Assembly: GCF_002843565.1 (NCBI RefSeq)
Contig: NZ_CP025257.1
Location: 620,001 to 684,000, forward strand
Length of the DNA stretch: 64,000 nt
From: Mesoplasma syrphidae
GTDB taxonomy: Bacteria; Bacillota_I; Bacilli_A; Mycoplasmatales; Mycoplasmataceae
Direction of reading: 5' to 3'
Shown: positions 43,046 to 54,518 of the stretch, piece after piece
Layout: each line of letters opens with the position of its first letter
Position numbering within the stretch: the first letter of the stretch is position 1
Position numbers and translations under genes: made by a program
The notes under the pieces: generated by a model
What the model was told of the DNA's origin: nothing
What the model saw: only the letters and a program-made list of their open reading frames with translations
Database searches by the model: none

Positions 43046-45031
43046 TTAATCTAAAACAAATATTGCAAAAGTTTCTCGTTCGTAATATACTTGATTAACT
43101 CAAGCTCCACGATCACGATTGTCACCATAAAAATCTTTGTCTTCAATATAATTAAATGCATCTTTTGCATCATAAAAACTATCTTGGTTACCATAACCCA
43201 TAAATGGCAATTTTGCTTGAATTCTTGTTAAACCTAAGTTAACCTTATACTCAACATCAATTTGTCTAATTTGTTGCAGAGTAATTCCTTTTTTAAATCC
43301 AAGTCCAATTTTTCCATCAGGATATTTTTTGAAAACCAAATAATTTTGAGCCGCTTTGTTAAAAGTCATAAGAATATTTAAACCTTCAAATTGAACTCTC
43401 TCATCTTCTTGAAAGTCACTATAAGCGTTCATAATAGATCATGTATTGGTATTACCAATTATTCTTTCTAGAGATTGCTCTTTATTTTCATTTCCTTCAA
43501 TCATATTAATAATTTCTTGTCAGCTAACACCAAATGAATTATTTCGAATGTTTTCTTTGAAACTATCCTCTAGATCGAATAGCCTTTCTGCTCTTGAACT
43601 TGCATCAGCATTGGCTTGCAGACTTTTTTCATTTAACACCAAGATTGCTTCATACAATGAAGCCAAAAAGGCATCACCCTTATCAGTAAACTCTTCTGAT
43701 ATTGTATTTGAAAATGTTCATGGAATTTGAATTGTTGGAATTGGTAAGGCTACATCTGAATTAGTTCCATCATTGATTAGTATTTCAATATTTGATAATG
43801 CAAAATTACCATATGTGTATATTTGCTCAACAATTTCATTAGCCTCACTTGTATTTGGAACTACTGCTTTTAAAAATTCTCTTGCTTTGTTATCAAAATT
43901 TCCAAAGTTTTTATCAAAATCAATAATGGTTTTTTTAAGTTCGGTAATTGCAACATTTTTGTCTAACGCCTTAGTTTCTTTTGCTTTTAAAAATAAACTA
44001 TTGATCATAGCATTATTTCCCATATCTACTCAAAATTTAGATTGCTTAAAAGTACCACCTTCAAATAAAGTAGCAGATGTTTTGACACTCTCAGAAGTTA
44101 CAATATCGCCTTTAAAATTAATTTGAGAAGGGAACTCTTCAGTCAGAATTTCTTCAATTGACTTTTTTAAGTCTTCTTTAAAAACATCAGTATTAATGAA
44201 CTTGGCTATAGATTCATTAAGGTTTCCATAACTTTTAAAATTAGAGCTTATTTCTTTTAAGTCATCATATTTAAGTTGAGTTGAAACTTTATTATTTGTT
44301 TCTTTATTGTTATATAGCATTGTTGGCAATTTTGTAGTTACTTCTTCAATTAAATTCATGATCACTCCTTCTTGTCCAATAACAATTTTTAAAGGCATCT
44401 CATAAGTTTGATAGGCTGTTTTGGTTCCTTCAGCATCTTTAAAATACATATCACGAGAAATATTCATTTCAATAGTATAAATTTGCTCATCCTTAATTAT
44501 TGAATTAGTCAACTTGAAATCTTTGTCCTGGGCTATTTTAAATCCCCCCAAAGTTGCATCAACTGAACCCATATAAATATTTCTATATCGTGTTGCATTA
44601 TCACCAGTTTCTAAAGTTAAGCGAATTTCTTCAGCAAATTGTTGTTGAGTAAAAAGTTGCACTAAATCTTTTAACATAAGTACTTCGGATTCTTTTCCAT
44701 CATTTCGTAGGTTAAAAACTTTTTCAGACTCATTAGACTCGTTTTTAAAATTATTTGACAAATAATTAAAATTAAAAAAGTTGTATGTCCCTTGATCTTC
44801 TCCGTCTTTAATAATTCTTGTGAATTTTGATTGGTTTTCTGCAAGATTGTAAACTTTTGTTGTAATTTTATTTAGATCTTCTTGAAATGCCTTAATAATT
44901 TCCTCAATAGTTTCTTCAACAGGTGGATCAATTTCATTTCCTTCATTTTTATCTTTTGAACAGGCAATAACTGATAAACCGGCGGTTGCTGTCAATCCAA
45001 TAGCTCCTAATATAGTTAATAGTTTTTTCAT
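43046..45031 (-). CDS. lipoprotein H, distant member of the tandem family
   Basis: A 661-residue lipoprotein. The signal MKKLLTILGAIGLTATAGLS has lipobox SVIAC (Cys24) and is followed by SKDKNEGNEIDPPVEE. It shares with lipoproteins A-D the order of blocks RNIYMGSVDATLGGFKIA, MYFKDAEGTKTAYQTYEMP, SLFLKAKETKALDKN, GNFALSNIEILIN and PIPTIQIPWTFSN, but lacks the C-terminal third found in those (IFNIGLINFR and DLSNDK blocks). It heads the gene set EIIA-like, permease, ATPase and coiled-coil protein. A run of 16 T precedes it by about 80 bases, a position where homopolymer slippage could change expression. Function unknown. Confidence 0.87.
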
Positions 45032-45113
45032 ACTTTTTTACAAATTCCTTTCAAAAGTACTTGTCTATTTTTATATAAAATATGTACTTAATTTCCATAT
45101 AGTTAACTCTAAC

Positions 45114-45166
45114 AAAAAAAAAAAAAAAACAAGAGTTTGTCCCAAAAAGGGAAAAAAGCTCTTGTT
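45114..45166 (-). terminator. intrinsic terminator after the RNase J gene, with a 16-base T tract
   Basis: Stem ACAAGAG/CTCTTGT with an inner CCC/GGG pairing, followed on the minus strand by sixteen consecutive T (45129-45114). The T tract is longer than termination needs and leads into the lipoprotein H promoter region. Confidence 0.85.
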
Positions 45167-45246
45167 CTATGCACGGTTATTCTTTGTTTGCAATTTTTTG
45201 TATATTATCAAAATTTATTTGGCTGGACTTGCCCATTTTAAAATGA

Positions 45247-47013
45247 CTAATTATTCTTATTATTTTTCTTAGAATAATTGCTATTTTTATTTTGATAGTT
45301 TGTTACATTACGAGTATTACGGATATAAGGAACATAATCTTTACCATCAATTTCATTAATGATTGCCAACACAATTGGTTGCTTGCCTGATTCTTGTTTA
45401 ATTGATGAACGAACCTTTGAAATTATTTCACGTTTAATGTCACTTAATTCATATTGTCCAGGTGTTTCCTTATACAAAGATTCACCTTTTTTAATGATTT
45501 CAGCAATTTGTTTTTGCAAAATTTTGAAAATTGGATTTTCCTCACTAATGTAAAGTACACCTCGCATTTGAGTGTCAATTAATGATACTAATTCTTTATT
45601 TCGAGTATCAATTGTAGCTCCAACAATTATCACTCCGTCAGTTGCCAGTTGCTTACGTTCATTTAAAACAACACTTCCAACATCACCAACACCAACACCA
45701 TCAACATATACGTCTCCAGTTTCGATGCGTTCTTGGCTTATAGCCAAATGATTTTTTGATAAAACTAAAATTTCTCCGTTATCAATAATTCCAATATTTT
45801 CAGGCTTAACACCGCCATCTATTGCTGCCTTTTCAGCTTTCAAAAAGTCTTTGTACAAAGCTTTAATCGGAATAAAATATTTGGGATTCATAATCGACAC
45901 CAACATTTTAATATCTTCATACGAAGCATGCATTGATCAAATATTTTTGTCACTTAAAGCAATTAAACGAGCGTCTGTTCTTGCCAATTCATCTAAGATT
46001 TGTGCATGACGTTTTTCGACTCCTGCAGCTGGAGGCGTAGCCAAAATAATCAAATCTTTTTCACCAAATTCAACGACATCATCATTTCCATTAGCAATCT
46101 TAGCTAGCTTAGAATATAACACATCTCCAGTTCCTGAAATTATTAAAACTCCGTTTTCAGATGCCATATATTCCTCAACAGAACATAGATCATCTTTTGA
46201 CAAAATTAGGTTTTCGTTAATCATGTTAGACTCAATAATTGCAGCCATAGTACGACCATAAACTGCAATTTTACGGCCATTTTCTTTAGCTGCCATACAA
46301 ATCTCACCAAGTTTAAAAATGTCTTCTTCAAAAATTCCAACAGCTATTTTAGTTTTCTTTTCTTTAAAAGGTGATGCAATATAATTTTCAATTTTGTGGT
46401 TTGGAACAGTAAAATCCATTCTCGATGCATATTCAGCATCAGCAATTAGTGCCAATACCCCTTTTTTGCTAATTTCATTTAAGTGTGCAAAATCAGTTGA
46501 AAAATAAGATTGTTCTTTTCCATCAATAATATAATCTCCTGCATACACGATAACTCCATTTTCAGTATGAACGGCAAATCCACATGACTGTGGAGAACTT
46601 GATGTTGTTCTGAAAACTTCTACTTTAACTTTCCCAAAATCTAATATATCTCTTTCTTTTATGATGTGAAAATTTTGCTCCTTGTTTTTAACTCTTAATC
46701 GTTGAGCTTTAATTTTTAAAACAACCGTTGTAATTTCATTACAATATACTGGAACATCAATTTCTTTTAAAATATAGCTAATTGCTCCTGAATTATACGA
46801 CGCTGGATTACTAATAAATATCCCTCTAATTTTTTTAATATTATTTTTCAAAAAATCCAACTTCGGAATAACCACATCAACTCCCAAAATTCCTTTATCA
46901 GGAAACTTAATCCCAGCATCAAAAATGAACAACTCCTGATCAATTTCTAAAGCAAAAATGTTTTTCCCTCGTTCATCTTGTCCACCAATAGGCATAAATC
47001 TAATATTTGCCAT
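45247..47013 (-). CDS. rnjB: RNase J-family protein with degenerate catalytic site (RNase J2-like)
   Basis: A 588-residue protein with the metallo-beta-lactamase/beta-CASP layout of RNase J. MPIGGQDERGKNIFALEID matches the N-terminal strand (LGGxGEiGKN), FIFDAGIKFPD and GVDVVIP follow, and the beta-CASP part has IAVYGRTMAAI. The zinc motif HxHxDH should fall at IFISNPASYNSGAI, where every ligand is changed (Asn69, Ala71, Tyr73, Asn74). The later HGEYR motif is KALYKDF. It should thus be an inactive partner of a catalytic RNase J1, which is not in this window. The start at 47013 has AGAGGTG; an upstream in-frame ATG at 47112 adds a basic tail with no ribosome site and is rejected. The C-terminal domain ends in Asn/Lys repeats. 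Confidence 0.88.
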
Positions 47014-47167
47014 ACAGCACCTCTTTCTTTTTAAAATTTTAATCTTTAAAATGAATTTTATTATTTCTTTTTTAAAGTTCACTAATCGCGTGATCGTTAG
47101 ATTAGTTATCAAAGTGTATTTATTTTTATTAATTTTACACTACAAACTTCAAAAATACTTTAAAAAT

Positions 47168-47896
47168 TTAAATTTTTTGTTGTGTATGAGTTATTAGTAA
47201 TTCCTTTACATTAATATGTTGAGGAAGTTCATAAGCATATAAAATTACATTAGCAACATCTTGAGATTTTAGCCCACCTTTTAAGTTATTTTTATTCACT
47301 AAATAGGCATCTAAAACTTCTTTGTTAACTGTTGTATCAAGTAGGTTCGTATCAACAATTCCTGGTTCAATTAAAATGAAACGAACATTATTTTCAGAGT
47401 TTTCACGACGAGCTTGTTCTGTAATTGCATTAACCGCAAACTTTGACCCATTATATAAAGCATGGTCAATTGAAGTTCAACGCGAAGCTGTTGATGACAG
47501 GTTAATAATCGTTCCATGTTGACGAGCGTTCATTGTTTTTAAGACGCAGTCCATTCCATTTACAACGCCTTTGATATTGACATCTAATGTCGCATATTTA
47601 TCCTTAAGAGATTGATCAACATATTTTTCCATCGGCATAATTCCTGCGTTGTTAACTAATAAATCTACAGGACCATAAATTTTTTCTGCTTTAAGAATTG
47701 CTTGTCGAATCTGCTTAATGTCTGTCACGTCAACCTTAGCCGTTATTTTGTGTTCAATATTAAGTGAATCTAGAATTTCTACTCGACGAGCCATTAACAA
47801 CACTGGATAACCTTTAGCAGCAAATAATTCGGCTGTTGCTTTACCAATACCAGAAGATGCTCCAGTAATTGCAATTAGGGGTTTTGTTAGTTTCAT
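47168..47896 (-). CDS. short-chain dehydrogenase/reductase, NADP-type
   Basis: A 242-residue cytosolic oxidoreductase. The nucleotide-binding TGASSGIGKATAE with ARR after the second strand suggests NADP(H). NNAGIMP, the catalytic INLSSTASR serine and the YNGSKFAVNAI (YxxxK) motif are present, so it should be active. The closest general form is the YdfG-like classical SDR family acting on hydroxy acids or small carbonyls; the substrate cannot be read from sequence. UGA Trp follows STASR. AAGGAG precedes the ATG. It stands alone after the scr terminator, with a palindrome (47914-47928) in its promoter region. Confidence 0.9.
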
Positions 47897-47913
47897 GTAG
47901 GATACTCCTTTTG

Positions 47914-47928
47914 TATACTAAAAGTATA
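47914..47928. promoter_or_regulatory. inverted repeat in the promoter region of the SDR gene
   Basis: TATACT and AGTATA separated by AAA, lying 18 bases before the SDR start. The geometry (6-3-6) would suit a dimeric repressor, but AT-rich palindromes arise easily by chance. Confidence 0.3.
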
Positions 47929-47935
47929 TACTAAA

Positions 47936-47961
47936 TAAAAACACCATAAAATTTAATGGTG
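47936..47961 (-). terminator. intrinsic terminator of the sucrose operon
   Basis: Stem CACCAT/ATGGTG with an eight-base loop, followed on the minus strand by TTTTTATTT. It begins four bases after the scrK stop. Confidence 0.75.
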
Positions 47962-47965
47962 CTTT

Positions 47966-48880
47966 CTATATAAAGTTTAAAAAAGTCAACGCTCCGATAT
48001 GTTCAACAGAGGCTTTGGCAAAACTATTTGCTGCATAAATTGCAGCAAATATTTCATCCATTTCTGATTCTGAAGTAATCTGACGATTTAGAACTTCATT
48101 TATTAATCCAGCAATAAAAGAATCTCCTGCTCCTGTTGTATCAACGACACAGTTACTTTTTAAAACAGGTACTTCATCTATTTGTTGCTTTCAAGCAAAT
48201 AATGTTCCTTTTGAACCTTGAGTAATACAAATTAAGGCTTCAGGATTAATCTTTTCTAAATTTTGAAGACGCTCAATATTTGAATCCCCACTACTTAAAA
48301 TTTCCAATTCTTCTTCACTTAGTTTGATTAAAGATGCATTTTTTAATAACGGTTGACAATATACTACAAATTCCGCTACCTTTTTTGGAGTATTTCATAG
48401 TTTATCTCTAAAATTGGGGTCAAATGAAAAATAAATTTTATTTGCAATTGCATACTCAACTAGTTGATTATAAGCTTGCTGCAATGAGCCTCCTAAAAAA
48501 GCCGTTGCACTTCCGAAATGAATTGCTGCAATGTTTTCTTTTTTAATTTCTTCAATATTTAAGGAATAGTTTTGATCTGCTCCACGAACAAATTGAAAAT
48601 TACGTTCATTAAACTCATCTAAAGTTACTAAAGCCTTAGTTGTTGCTTGTGAATCGACTTGTAAATAATCTGTCTGAATATTATAGTCATTCATTTTGTT
48701 AATAATTGCTTTTCCTTGCTGATCATTTCCGACAGCTCCCAAAAATAGTAGCTCATTTTTAAGTTTACCCAAGCTCGCTGCTACGTTAAATGAAGCGCCA
48801 CCAATTTCTTCAGTTAGAGTCCCATTGTTATTATAGACGTCTACTAGTGCTTCTCCTAAACATATAATTTTACGCTTCAT
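47966..48880 (-). CDS. scrK: fructokinase (PfkB/ribokinase family)
   Basis: A 304-residue cytosolic sugar kinase that phosphorylates the fructose released by sucrose-6-phosphate hydrolase. IICLGEALVDVY is the N-terminal strand of PfkB kinases, EEIGGASFNVAASLGKL is signature 1, FSFDPNFRDKLW is typical of bacterial fructokinase (DPNxR), and VVDTTGAGDSFIAGL near the C-terminus contains the catalytic Asp. The start at 48880 follows AGGAAGGTG and lies one base past the scrB stop. An upstream ATG at 48931 lies inside scrB and is rejected. Last gene of the sucrose operon. Confidence 0.93.
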
Positions 48881-48881
48881 A

Positions 48882-50339
48882 TTAATTGGCACCTTCCTGC
48901 TGATTATCAAATAAAATATTATTATAAACAATTTGAATTGGTTCTAGCTGAAAAGCATCTTTAACCGTCAAACTTGTTTTAACTTGATTATGTTTTTTTA
49001 AAAAGAACTTGATTGTCATAGTTTCTTGTCCATCATTGATAAATATCTCCATAGAACTTCGATCAACAAGAATTTTCAGATTAGAAATTTGTTCAATTGC
49101 AAATTCATAAATGTTTGGTAAGCTTGTAGCATCCTTATAAGTACATTTACTACGATCAAATCCAAACATATGATTTTTATAAAATAACTTTAGTTTTTCT
49201 TTTTTGTCATTTAAAAATTCAATTGTAAATTCCTTTTCTGTATTGATTAAATCAACTTCAATTAAGCCATTTTTGTATTCAATAGTTTTTTGCTGAGTAA
49301 TATTTGCACTTCGCAGTTTTTCTAATTCAACAATGGGCATCTGGTACAAGTGATTATCTTTTAATGACACTTCTCTAGGAATTGTTAATTGATTTGATCA
49401 ATTATTTGTATTCGTTGCTTTAGTATCTGATTGCGAGTTTCCTAATCATGCCATAGTGATTTTGCGACCCTCAACATTATTAAAGACTTGCGGTGCATAA
49501 TAGTCAAGACCTTGATCTATTTTACGTATTGTTCCAGTTTCATTAAAATTCATTTTGTTGTCAAAATTTCCTGTCAAATATCACACATGGTGTCCTCCTT
49601 TTGCAAAAGGAACTTTTTGTTCAACACTTAAGAAAATGATTTCAGTGTTTTCAATATTGAGATAGTTCGGACATTCTAACATATAATTATCTAAACGTTT
49701 TGAAATATCAAAGTCCTCATCTTTAAAAAACTTTCAATCATCATTTTCTAAATTTGATGTTGACGCAAAATTAATTGTTCCTTTTAAGTCAAGATTTTGG
49801 GCTCCATTAAGCATATAAAATCGATTATTTTTTTCAAATATAATCGGATCTCTAAAGTGACCTGTATAACGAGTTTTGTCTGTTTCAAATAAAACTTTTT
49901 TGCTGACTGTTTTATTTTCCAAATCAATTTTTGCTTTAATTGTAAAACTTGTACGATCGCCTTCTGTGCCAATCTTTATATTTCCGGTGTAGTAAAAATA
50001 TAATTCATTTTTATGAACATAAGCACTTCCTGAAAATACTCCATGACGGTCACCTTCAAATGATGGAGTAATTGCAATTCCCTCGTATATGTAATTGATA
50101 AAATCGGTTGTTGTATACAACAATCAAGACTTGTTTTTATGCTCAGGACTAAATGGACAATTTTGCATAAAAATATAGTATTTTCCTTTAAAAAATACTA
50201 GTCCGTTTGGGTCATTTACTAGCCCTGAAAAAGCTGATAAATGATACTGATTATTATATCAATCACGGTTTTTTAATTCATGATTGCTTGCAAATTCATG
50301 CAAATCTGCAGCATCAATTAAACGATATTTGTCATTCAT
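48882..50339 (-). CDS. scrB: sucrose-6-phosphate hydrolase (GH32)
   Basis: A 485-residue cytosolic invertase that splits sucrose 6-phosphate into glucose 6-phosphate and fructose. GH32 motifs are LSAFSGLVNDPNGLVF (nucleophile Asp in NDPNG), HFRDPIIFEKN (RDP, transition-state Asp), and the LECPNYLN segment, whose Glu in the EC motif is the acid/base. The C-terminal beta-sandwich has LKILVDRSSMEIFINDGQ, diagnostic for the family. Numerous UGA Trp codons. One unusual point is the QNCPFSPEHKN segment, where related enzymes have QYNPFGxxW. It lies 13 bases after gntR and one base before scrK. Confidence 0.94.
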
Positions 50340-50352
50340 TTTTTTCTCTTTT

Positions 50353-51048
50353 CTATGATCTTCACTCAATAAATTCTCAGCTAAAATCATTCATTTTATA
50401 GTAACTTAAGCGAAACTCAATAATCTCATTATAAATATCAAAAAGCAATCCACGATCAACAATTGCTTGATCAGCCTCATTATCCTCAAATGCTAATTTT
50501 AAGTTCAGCTGTGGAGTTGATTTTTGAACATAAATATTTTTTAAACAGTGGCTCACTTTAACTGAAGTCTTTTTATCAACGTACTCCATCAGACCAAAGT
50601 CTTTTAGGTATCTTAAATCGACATTTTTAAAAATACTTTTATTAAGCCAACTTTCCTGATAAACCTTTATTTTGTCTTCAATATAACGTTTACATTTAAA
50701 TTTATAAACGGTTGCTCCTGGATAAAAACCAGATTGTGCAGACAGTTCTTTGTCTACATAAACTTCTTCTAAATCATAAAATTCACTATAACTATTTGGA
50801 AATAACTCTCGGAAACTAAACAACTGATTGCTTTTAGTTTTATTAGTAACCACAAATCCTTTTCCTGGAACTGATTCAACTAATTTTAATTCAATTAGCT
50901 TATTAAAAGCAATTCTAATCGGCTGCTCACTGTATTTAAAACGTGTTTTTAAACGATTTTGGCTTGGCAATAAACCGCCATCTTGAATTTCGTTGCTTTT
51001 AATAATATTTAGCAAGTAATCAAAAACAATTTTTCACTTCTTTTCCAT
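50353..51048 (-). CDS. GntR/HutC-family transcriptional regulator
   Basis: A 231-residue regulator. The N-terminal winged helix has LPSQNRLKTRFKYSEQPIR (recognition helix) and ELKLVESVPGKGFVV (wing). The C-terminal UTRA ligand domain contains FYPGATVYKFKCKRYIED and YQESWLNKSIF, as in TreR- and ScrR-type regulators that sense sugar phosphates. The apparent end at NDFS is a UGA; two more UGA Trp codons follow before TAG at 50353. It sits between the PTS permease and scrB, so it most likely controls this operon, probably by binding the palindromes upstream of the PTS gene. Confidence 0.9.
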
Positions 51049-51085
51049 ATATTATTTATAATCTCCTAATTAACTTTTCAATATA

Positions 51086-52762
51086 TTATATAGATTTAGA
51101 TTCTGAAATTTGATTTTTGTACTGTTCTAATGAATATTTTCCTCATTTTGATTTCAATAATAAGTATGAAGATACCGCTGTTGTAATCATCGAAATGATC
51201 ATTGCAATTGTAACGTTTATTCCCGGAGCTAAATTTGCAAATGTCGCGTGAATATTATTAGTAGCGAAATATTTTTGAATGTGTTCTGTCGTTCAATCAA
51301 ACTGAACCAATCCTATTCAAGAAGCACTTCCTAATGAATTGGCAACTGTATGAGTCATTCCCAATCAATAACCTCCTATCGCTGATCCAATAATTGCTCC
51401 AACAAGCAATGGTTTTAATTGCAAGTTAATACCAAACATCGCTGGTTCTGTAATCCCCAAATTCGCTCCAAATGATCCCGAAATTGATTTTGATTTTTCT
51501 TCTTTATTTTTAATGAAAAAGATTAACATTAAGCAGGCAGTTCCTTGAGCTATATTTGAAACACAAGCCACTGGTGTTATAAATGAGAACGAATGCGCGA
51601 ATTGCAATTTACTATCCATTAGTAATTGTGCCTCAATTGGTAAAAACCCTTGGTGTAATCCTGTAATAACTAATAAAGGATAAAATCCGGCAAAAATCAT
51701 TCCTCCAAATCCAATTCCTGTATAGTTAGTATACTTAAAGATTGCCGTAATTCCTTTAGCAAATCCTTGACCAATTAATTGACCTAAAGGCCCAATTGCC
51801 CAAAAAGCCAATCATGTTGTTAAAATAACTGTAACTAACGGAACTACAATAATTGCTAAAACATCAGGAGTAATTTTGCGCAGAATTTTTTCAACATTAA
51901 CTGAAATCGCTAATACTAATAAAACGGGCACAATTTGGGCTTGATATCCAATTAACTTGATTTTCCAAAATCCTGAAAATAATGTACTATAGGTTCCAAC
52001 AATTTCTGACATTTTAAATTCCTGTTCAGTTGCATTATTTGTCGCCAGTCACTGCTTGTATGCTTGTTCTGCTGCAGACTGAATCTCTCCAGTCGGAGTA
52101 TTAATGTCAAACCCTAATAAAATTGGCTGGCTAGTTGCATATGAGTTTAATAGTGCTGGTGCTACAAGGATTAGTCCCATCGCTAATCCCAAAAACGGAT
52201 TTCCTCCTCACTTTTTGGCAGCCGTATACCCAACAAAAGCAGGTAGACTCCCTAAAATTGCTCCTCCAATAATGTCTAAAATTTTTCCCATTCCTGAATT
52301 AGGATAGATTTGTTGAAGAAGCGAATTTAGTGCCAAACTCATTCCTCCAGCAATAAATACTGGAACTAAGGGAACAAAGATTGCTGCAAATGATGACAAC
52401 CCACGTTTGCTGATCATTAAGCTGTTTGATCTAAAACTTAGTTCTTTTTTTCACATACGCTCTTTTTTTGCATTTTCCGTTGAAAAGGTCCCGGTATCAC
52501 TATTTGAATTTAACTCTTGTTGAATAGCTTTAAAAATTTTATCGACAACTCCAGTTCCAATGATTAACTGGTTTTCATCATTAGCTTTATTATAGCCTTT
52601 AACAATTGACAAAGCCTTCAAATTTTCGACTTCCAATAGTGATTGATCTTTTAAATAAAAACGCAAGCGAGTTGCACAGTGAAAAATGTCTTTAATATTT
52701 TCTTTACCACCAAGAAACTTGATAATTTGAGATGCATCTGTATTTCAATTGACTTTTTTCAT
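51086..52762 (-). CDS. scrA: sucrose-type PTS transporter EIIBC
   Basis: A 558-residue membrane transporter that imports and phosphorylates sucrose. The EIIB domain is N-terminal, with phosphorylation Cys29 in IFHCATRLRFYLKD. A linker of about 30 residues leads to EIIC, with ten or so hydrophobic segments, FVPLVPVFIAGGMSLALNSL, FVGYTAAKK, a GLHQGFLPIEAQL loop and GITEPAMFGINLQLKP (the conserved GITEP). No EIIA domain is attached, so phosphate must come from a separate glucose-type EIIA. Trehalose is an alternative substrate by sequence family, but the scrB and scrK neighbours favour sucrose. First gene of the operon; GAGGTA precedes the start. UGA Trp codons are present at several sites. Confidence 0.92.
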
Positions 52763-52780
52763 TTTTTACCTCTTTATAAT

Positions 52781-52795
52781 TTATAGTATCTATAA
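52781..52795. promoter_or_regulatory. candidate GntR operator in the sucrose operon promoter
   Basis: A perfect inverted repeat TTATAG-TAT-CTATAA lies 19 bases upstream of the PTS start codon and overlaps the likely -10. A half-similar copy, TTATAGTATTTGATA, lies at 52839-52853 between the divergent PTS and trpS genes. An adjacent CTTAA/TTAAG palindrome is at 52797-52811. The operon encodes a GntR regulator, so a dimeric site here is expected. Confidence 0.5.
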
Positions 52796-52853
52796 GCTTA
52801 AAATACTTAAGAGCTATAATCATAAGTTTTTAAAGGTTTTATAGTATTTGATA

Positions 52854-52883
52854 TTGTTTTCATTTAGCGAGTTTTCCTATAAA
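52854..52883 (+). promoter_or_regulatory. predicted promoter for trpS
   Basis: TTGTTT (52854-52859) and TATAAA (52878-52883) with 18 bases between, 40 bases before the trpS start. The leader is too short for a T-box. Confidence 0.55.
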
Positions 52884-52922
52884 ATTAATTTATCTTTAGA
52901 AGAGTGGAGGAAAAAAGTATTT

Positions 52923-53933
<1,011 letters not shown>

Positions 53934-53936
53934 TAT

Positions 53937-54107
53937 ATGGCTCAAAAAGAACGTATTTTTGTTAAAGCTTTTAACAAATATTTAGATGAATTAACTGTTG
54001 AGGAATGAGAATCAATGAATAATGCTACTTGTGATGATCCTCTAAAAGACTGCGATAATGTTATGATTGAAATTATTGAAGAACAAGAAAAAAATGACAG
54101 CAAATAA
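53937..54107 (+). CDS. small acidic protein, unknown
   Basis: A 56-residue protein, too short for most ORF cut-offs. It starts MAQKERIFVKAFNKYLDEL, has a UGA Trp (EEWESM), then two Cys (NNATCDDPLKDCDN), and ends in a Glu/Lys-rich tail. The strong AAGGAGA site lies within the last codons of trpS, so translation is coupled to trpS. A terminator follows 48 bases later. No family recognised; coding is supported by the ribosome site, codon use and tight spacing. Confidence 0.7.
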
Positions 54108-54518
54108 GGTTTAACTTAATGCAAAAATTATCTGCTGCTGAATTTAAGATTTATAAGGGACTAATCAAAAGTCCCTTTTTATTGGCCATTTTTGAAAAGT
54201 TCTAGAAAAAAATACGCATTACCTAAAAGTTCAAAAAGTGAAACCAGCAAGTTTTGGAGTCTATGATTTCACTACTAAGTTAAATATCACATTAAAATTC
54301 CTTGTATCTTTTGTTGATATTCATCATTGAAGTGATTAACTATCGTAATAAAAAAATAGCAGAAACTGTAGTCAGTTTTGATCTTAAAATGATATATAAT
54401 AAAACCATCGTCAATAAATATTGATTCGTTCTTTTAATATGAAATTGAATATGTTTTTACGAATTTGTAAAAATATGAACATTTATATTTTATTATGTAG
54501 AAAGACATGAGGTCAACT
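54108..54518. other. intergenic region before the first FNT gene
   Basis: About 410 bases. After the terminator at 54155-54181 there is a stretch (to ~54344) that stays open in one plus-strand frame under table 4 (GHFWKVLEKNTHY... VDIHHWSD), without a start codon or ribosome site. It could be a gene fragment or chance. The last ~100 bases before the FNT gene are AT-rich and likely hold its promoter. Confidence 0.35.
54155..54181 (+). terminator. intrinsic terminator after the trpS unit
   Basis: Arms AAGGGACT and AGTCCCTT with a seven-base loop, then TTTT on the plus strand. Confidence 0.85.

Noticed and set aside
47081-47106. Inverted repeat ACTAATC/GATTAGT before the RNase J gene as a terminator for the SDR gene
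   Set aside because: No T run follows on the minus strand and the long loop makes it weak.
46950-47112. N-terminal extension of the RNase J gene from an ATG at 47112
   Set aside because: It adds a basic stretch unlike RNase J, lacks a ribosome site, and the ATG at 47013 has AGAGGTG and the conserved N-terminus.
52763-52922. T-box leader before trpS
   Set aside because: The promoter leaves a leader of roughly 40 bases, too short for a T-box, and no specifier or antiterminator sequence is seen.
54119-54205. 28-codon open frame after the small gene downstream of trpS
   Set aside because: It runs through an intrinsic terminator and has no ribosome site.
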